DNA from: Pseudomonas inefficax
GTDB lineage: Bacteria; Pseudomonadota; Gammaproteobacteria; Pseudomonadales; Pseudomonadaceae
Assembly: GCF_900277125.1 (NCBI RefSeq)
Contig: NZ_OPYN01000085.1
Coordinates: 1-64,000 of the forward strand
DNA: 64,000 bases
Direction of reading: 5' to 3'
The translations under genes and the position numbers were made by a program. Shown here piece by piece: positions 60,191-64,000 of this stretch. Each line of letters begins with the position of its first letter. Within the stretch, counting starts at the first letter, position 1. The notes beneath the pieces are model-generated. The model was not told where the DNA came from. It made no database searches and worked only from the letters and a program-made list of their open reading frames with translations.

Positions 60191-60478
60191 TCATCGGTCC
60201 GGTGGCGTCACGCTGAGCTCCTCACGAACGCGCTGAATGATTGAATCCAGAGTGGCATCCTTGTCCATAAAAAGGTAGCACTGGGTCAAGATCGTCAAAG
60301 GATGAACATTCATGACAGAGGCGAGCCCATGCACCATTTCGAGGGTCGGGCCTTTTCCTCCGGCTTCCAGTTGACTGAGGTAGGTTTGGCTGCTGTGCCC
60401 ACCGAAATCTTCTTGATTGAGGTTGCGTGATTTTCTAAGCTGCCTCATTGCTTTCCCAAATGCCTGTTTCAGTTCCAT
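60191..60478 (-). CDS. XRE family transcriptional regulator
   Basis: A 95-aa Cro/C1-type regulator: helix-turn-helix at about residues 9-60 (LRKSRNLNQEDFGGHSSQ, then YLSQLEAGGKGPTLEMVHGL), followed by a short C-terminal helix region. It is divergent from the gene at 60564, and a palindrome lies directly before its start, so it probably represses itself and that gene. Confidence 0.8.
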   Translation of the reverse strand: MELKQAFGKAMRQLRKSRNLNQEDFGGHSSQTYLSQLEAGGKGPTLEMVHGLASVMNVHPLTILTQCYLFMDKDATLDSIIQRVREELSVTPPDR

Positions 60479-60482
60479 TTTT

Positions 60483-60503
60483 TCATTCCTACAAAAGGAA
60501 TGA
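60483..60503. promoter_or_regulatory. Palindromic operator of the XRE regulator
   Basis: TCATTCCT-ACAAA-AGGAATGA, a perfect 8-bp inverted repeat with a 5-nt centre, five bases upstream of the XRE start codon and 60 nt before the divergent gene. Size and place are those of a Cro-type operator. Confidence 0.65.
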
Positions 60504-60563
60504 TGAAGCCGTCTTGAACGTCAGACATCCATTAACTATTGTTAATATTTTGAGGATTTTTCG

Positions 60564-61016
60564 ATGTTCAAGACCTACAAGCACGCCGAACTCAGCTCAG
60601 CCGACATTTTCGGTGAGCCTTCCAGTCGCCGCTGGAAATTTATTGAGCTGGATCTGCACCACCCATGGTTTTACGTGGAGCTCGTGCGCGATTATGGTGA
60701 TGACGTCGTGGGCAGCATGCTGATGATCCCCACGGTACCGATCCTTCAGCAGATGCTTTCGGAGCTTGATGACCGCTCATGGCTCGCGCAGGCACATCTG
60801 ATGTCACCTGGTCACATGAGAGGCGGGCACAACTGGGTGATGGAGCCGCTTCAGGAAGTGAGCATTGCTGAAGACTCCTCAGGAAAGGAAGAGGGCTATA
60901 TCTATAAGGTTGTAGGTGGGGCTTGTTACAGCATTCATCACTCGCCTCAGCGAGATAATCTTAAGGTCACAGAAATTATTTTTTCAGCTGAGCGCCATCT
61001 GCGAGTGGGTGGATGA
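60564..61016 (+). CDS. Hypothetical protein
   Basis: An unrecognised 150-aa protein, rich in aromatic residues and histidine (KFIELDLHHPWFYVEL, GGHNWVMEP, CYSIHHSP), with no signal or membrane segment. The ATG at 60564 has a TGAGG ribosome site. It is expressed divergently from the XRE gene across a shared operator, so the pair may be a regulator with its controlled gene. Confidence 0.6.
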   Translation: MFKTYKHAELSSADIFGEPSSRRWKFIELDLHHPWFYVELVRDYGDDVVGSMLMIPTVPILQQMLSELDDRSWLAQAHLMSPGHMRGGHNWVMEPLQEVSIAEDSSGKEEGYIYKVVGGACYSIHHSPQRDNLKVTEIIFSAERHLRVGG

Positions 61017-61039
61017 GTGAAGACGCTTGCGCATTTCAT

Positions 61040-61468
61040 TCATCGTTGCGAATTTTTAGAAGGCAAATCGACTACTTTAGCGTCGTTCACCTTGGCTTTG
61101 AGTATACGGTTAGCTTCAATCAACACCTCATTGATGGAGGCGAGTTTCTGAATTTTAGCCTTCAACTCGTTGAGCTCCTGCCGGTAAGCTGCGGACTTTT
61201 TTCGCTCAGCAGTCAATTCGTTTTGTTTAGCATCACGCGTGGCGCGGCTGGAGCGCCCTTGAGCATCACGAATCGCCTCCGCAATTTGGGGGTAGTGGTT
61301 GTGAATTAGCGCTGTTGATACGCCCGCTTCGCGAGCTACAGCAGCGATGGAGACCTTGGTTTCCCCAGTACGAGAGCGGCCTTTTTGAATTCGAATGAGA
61401 GATAATTTCAGATCCTTTTCACGATCCTCAGCCGGTTTGTAGTTAGAAACTTTATTATTGACCGTCAT
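61040..61468 (-). CDS. TnpC-like helix-turn-helix/coiled-coil protein of the recombinase module
   Basis: A 142-aa protein with a TetR-like N-terminal helix-turn-helix (VSIAAVAREAGVSTALIHNH, about 39-58) and a long C-terminal coiled coil (about 85-135). It resembles the third, non-catalytic protein (TnpC-like) of multi-recombinase elements, which binds DNA or guides target choice. It overlaps the 625-aa recombinase gene by four bases, so the three are co-expressed. Confidence 0.65.
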   Translation of the reverse strand: MTVNNKVSNYKPAEDREKDLKLSLIRIQKGRSRTGETKVSIAAVAREAGVSTALIHNHYPQIAEAIRDAQGRSSRATRDAKQNELTAERKKSAAYRQELNELKAKIQKLASINEVLIEANRILKAKVNDAKVVDLPSKNSQR

Positions 61469-63342
61469 GCAATGATCTCCTCTGGATCTATACCCAATTG
61501 GCGAAGCACCTCGCGGCTGCGGTCTAAGTCGCGATCAACGCGTTGGCGCCCTGCCTCCCCGATATCAGCACAGTCCCTTAATTCTTTTAGATCTTTATAC
61601 AGGCGCTGATAGATGGGCGCATGAGATGGTCCGATCACAGCCTGGTTGCAACCAGCACCACAGCGGGTTCGTTCAAGAGTATTGCCTACGCAGCGGTCGT
61701 TATCTGCAGTGCACCAAGCGTGGCCATTGCTACGGATGCTTGTGCTTTCAGCGATAGATTTCAACATTGCGGCATGGTTCGGGAAGATTAGCAAATTTTG
61801 CGGATTTCGCTGCCACTTTTTGATAGCGGTTCCGTAGCCCCCGGCGAGGGACTTGCTCTCCATCCAGCTATCGACCGTCTCAAATTTGATATCTTCCAGC
61901 TCTCCTTGAATCTCGAGATACAGATCGAGGTCTAGATGCTGCCCCCAACTATCATCCATGGCATAACGCAGTGTCATGTCTAGGGACCAATGAGCAAAAT
62001 GTTCTCTCAGGTATCGTAAATCGCCAAATCGACTATGTGCGGCATAATTTGCGAACTTGCGACGGAATTGGTGGGTAGCAAGCTTCCAGTTCAAGCCGCA
62101 GTTTTTAGTGAAATTATTGAGGGCTTTTGGCCAGTTGCTCCTAGTGACAGTGCGCACCTTGCCAAATTTATTCAGACCTAAAAACAGTGCGTTTCGGTGT
62201 TTCAAGACCTCTCCGATATTCGGATCGTGTGGGTTGTAGCGACGTAAATGCGCAATTTCGTCAGCAATGGCCGCTCGATAAGGATCAGACCAGCGCTCCA
62301 TAACCCGCAATGCTCGAACTGCAGCCTCTGGAATCATCCAGCTGTGCATGCCTTCATCGGTTTTTTCGGATTTTGAGCGCATCCAATGGTAAATATTACC
62401 CTCATTGTCTTCAGAACGATGGTGAGAGCCTATTTGTAGATTCGTCAGCTCATGGTTACGACATCCTGAAGTGCTCGCTAAGACGATGTAGCAAGCAGTT
62501 CGAAGGCTAATCAATGATTTGTAGAATTCGCGTAGACCAAGTTCCCATCCACGAGATTTCAAATGTCTATTTTTAGCTAAACATTCGCTCGATGGTATAC
62601 AGTCGACCTGGTTATCTTCGAAAGCGTATAGTTCGTCTCGAAGATCAAGTATCTGCTTCGCGTTCTCAATTTCTAAGCTCGCTTGTTTAAAGAGAGAGCA
62701 GAATACGTCGTCCGGTATTAGTGGGGTTTTGCTCTTGAAATCCATGCCTATACCTCCAGCGAGGCAGCGTGCGGAGGATTCAGGCCATGGATGCTGCGGC
62801 ATTGGGTCGTTTGTATATTGGCTTAGTTCATATATTTCTTCCACCGATATCAGCAAAGCGATTAGCCTGGCTACCGACAGCGGCTTACCGGTTTGGTGGT
62901 GTCGGCGGTCTTTGCAGCTTTTGGCATAATTTGCACAGATCATCGGTGATATTTTACCTAGACTTTCAATGCTCAGCGATTGAAGATATCGCAAGAATAG
63001 GCCTGCATTGAGAAAAAACAGTCGAACCGTAGGGCCTTTTGGACGCACACATCCATTGCGACCCCGCATGATCAAGCGATAAACCATTGCTTTCATAACT
63101 GATCGAAATGCTGGTGGAAATTTCATGAAATTTATTTTTTTAGAGCTATGTGGGGCGTTAGTGGTGAAGTCGGAAAATTCCCAGGTGTCGTCACCGTATC
63201 GGCTAGTTACGGTCCAGTTTCCGTCAAGCTGCATTGTAGTTATTATTAGTCTGTCGCGCTCTGATTCGATAAGTCCCTTTATGTCAGCAGGTTGGTCAGC
63301 AAAGGATTCAAAGAATAGCATGTCGGGCTTATGGTCTCTCAT
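61465..63342 (-). CDS. Tyrosine recombinase, large member of the module
   Basis: A 625-aa tyrosine recombinase. Catalytic landmarks in order: Arg in STSGCRNHELTNL, the Lys region, His-x-x-Arg in THQFRRKFANYA, a second His in FAHWSLDM, and Tyr in LRYAMDD. An extended C-terminal part has cysteines in a possible zinc-binding arrangement (AWCTADNDRCVG and TRCGAGC). It overlaps its upstream and downstream partners by four bases. It probably moves a genomic island or transposon whose body lies to the left. Confidence 0.82.
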   Translation of the reverse strand: MRDHKPDMLFFESFADQPADIKGLIESERDRLIITTMQLDGNWTVTSRYGDDTWEFSDFTTNAPHSSKKINFMKFPPAFRSVMKAMVYRLIMRGRNGCVRPKGPTVRLFFLNAGLFLRYLQSLSIESLGKISPMICANYAKSCKDRRHHQTGKPLSVARLIALLISVEEIYELSQYTNDPMPQHPWPESSARCLAGGIGMDFKSKTPLIPDDVFCSLFKQASLEIENAKQILDLRDELYAFEDNQVDCIPSSECLAKNRHLKSRGWELGLREFYKSLISLRTACYIVLASTSGCRNHELTNLQIGSHHRSEDNEGNIYHWMRSKSEKTDEGMHSWMIPEAAVRALRVMERWSDPYRAAIADEIAHLRRYNPHDPNIGEVLKHRNALFLGLNKFGKVRTVTRSNWPKALNNFTKNCGLNWKLATHQFRRKFANYAAHSRFGDLRYLREHFAHWSLDMTLRYAMDDSWGQHLDLDLYLEIQGELEDIKFETVDSWMESKSLAGGYGTAIKKWQRNPQNLLIFPNHAAMLKSIAESTSIRSNGHAWCTADNDRCVGNTLERTRCGAGCNQAVIGPSHAPIYQRLYKDLKELRDCADIGEAGRQRVDRDLDRSREVLRQLGIDPEEIIA

Positions 63343-64000
63343 GAAAAAAGACTCAGAGTATCAATGGTATCCACCGACCAGAACGGGTGAGGCTGTGCAC
63401 GAGCGTGATTACGAGCAGCATCCACAGCTGAAGGCTTAAAGGTGCCGCGACGCAATCCTTCGGCAATGATGTAATCGTCGATCAGTCGGGGAATATGGGC
63501 GTAGTCACTTGCCCAGCGCTGTTTATTCATTCGAGAGCGCTCCCCCAGGACGCGGAAATAAAAACTAAATAATTTGTATAGATCTTCGGCGGTTACCGCA
63601 TAATTCCTGCAGCGCACACAGTTCATGAAATTCATACAAATAGCGCCTGCGAGTTTCGGAGCAAACTCCCCATTCACCGGATCTGTGCAATTGCCCATAG
63701 GGGTGTCTTTATATGTTGCTCCGATGGTCGCAGTCAGCAGCTCCTTTACCAGTAGCTCACCCATAAATTTCCAATTTCGACGAGCATTTTCACCAGGGGC
63801 GAGATAGTTCTGATCCGTCACGCGGACTGTGTTGCCGAGAGCTGCTGCGGTTGTTAGAATATCGCCATGCGTTAGGTCGAAAATTCGGTTTGCAAAAGTT
63901 TTCCGAAGCCGCGAGATGGTGATGCGCAATGGGTTTCCATCACTATCTTTGAGGGAGTACCTATCTACAAGGGCTTTTATAGCTTTTTTCAATACCGGGC
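63339..64000 (-). CDS. Tyrosine recombinase, second member, 5' end beyond the window
   Basis: The last ~220 residues of another tyrosine recombinase: RITISRLRKTFANRI supplies the R-x-x-R/H-x-x-R-like box (its first position is Ser), and VTDQNYLAPG supplies the likely nucleophile tyrosine. A Cys-rich stretch follows (CMNFMNCVRC). The frame is open to the window edge and no convincing start is seen, so the N-terminal part is cut off. Its end overlaps the 625-aa recombinase gene (ATGA), the hallmark of recombinase-trio elements. Confidence 0.72.
   Translation of the reverse strand, partial: PVLKKAIKALVDRYSLKDSDGNPLRITISRLRKTFANRIFDLTHGDILTTAAALGNTVRVTDQNYLAPGENARRNWKFMGELLVKELLTATIGATYKDTPMGNCTDPVNGEFAPKLAGAICMNFMNCVRCRNYAVTAEDLYKLFSFYFRVLGERSRMNKQRWASDYAHIPRLIDDYIIAEGLRRGTFKPSAVDAARNHARAQPHPFWSVDTIDTLSLFS

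Overview
The window looks like a chromosome segment of a Pseudomonas of the P. putida group. The gene order usg, fimV, truA, trpF, accD, folC, SPOR-domain gene, cvpA, purF, metZ is the standard Pseudomonas order. The intergenic gaps carry the P. putida type of inverted REP pair, and base composition is GC-rich over most of the window.

Layout. (1) 1-15.4 kb is core genome: a dispersed repeat and a hexanucleotide tandem array, then usg-fimV, truA, trpF-accD-folC-SPOR, cvpA-purF-metZ-SDR, one tRNA-Val and three near-identical tRNA-Asp genes, and a DUF2242-type lipoprotein gene. (2) 15.4-20.3 kb begins the accessory part: an Mrr-like nuclease, an unknown gene, a wrecked EamA/DMT transporter and a catecholate-type TonB-dependent receptor behind a possible Fur site. 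(3) 20.3-27.4 kb is an AT-richer insert. A promoter overlapped by a perfect CTGT-N8-ACAG LexA box leads into a tight seven-gene cassette: three small proteins and one double-length protein sharing one ~85-residue domain (five copies in all), two paralogous three-TM proteins and an HExxH metallopeptidase. Three opposing genes follow, including a HEPN/Toprim-type protein. The insert ends at a 63-nt remnant of the 3' end of a second TonB receptor gene. (4) 27.5-44.2 kb is a tricarboxylate catabolism and iron-citrate region: TPP enzyme, signal-less periplasmic-binding-protein fold, OprD porin, Tat-exported lactonase, PrpF-like isomerase and AcnD-like hydratase on the minus strand; CitMHS and MFS carriers, GntR regulator and fecBCDE on the plus strand. 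(5) 44.3-58.5 kb holds a lipoprotein, an RND pump operon, a PHP-SMC (TrlF-type) ATPase with an HNH nuclease gene beside it, a LysR fragment, a chemoreceptor, TerC and an AbrB-family permease. (6) 58.9-64 kb has a DUF6088 (AbiEi-like) protein, an XRE regulator divergent from an unknown gene with a clear operator, and a three-gene tyrosine recombinase module running off the right edge.

How the genes fit together. The catabolic block suggests uptake of a tricarboxylate (citrate, aconitate or a relative) through OprD and CitMHS/MFS, isomerisation and hydration by PrpF/AcnD into the TCA cycle, and use of the same kind of ligand as an iron chelate through FecBCDE. Defence-like genes (Mrr, HEPN/Toprim, TrlF, HNH, DUF6088) are scattered around it. 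The best candidate for an undescribed system is the LexA-box-controlled cassette at 20.34-24.38 kb, which looks like adaptor domains, membrane proteins and a protease wired to DNA damage. All functional statements come from reading motifs and context by eye; no searches were run.
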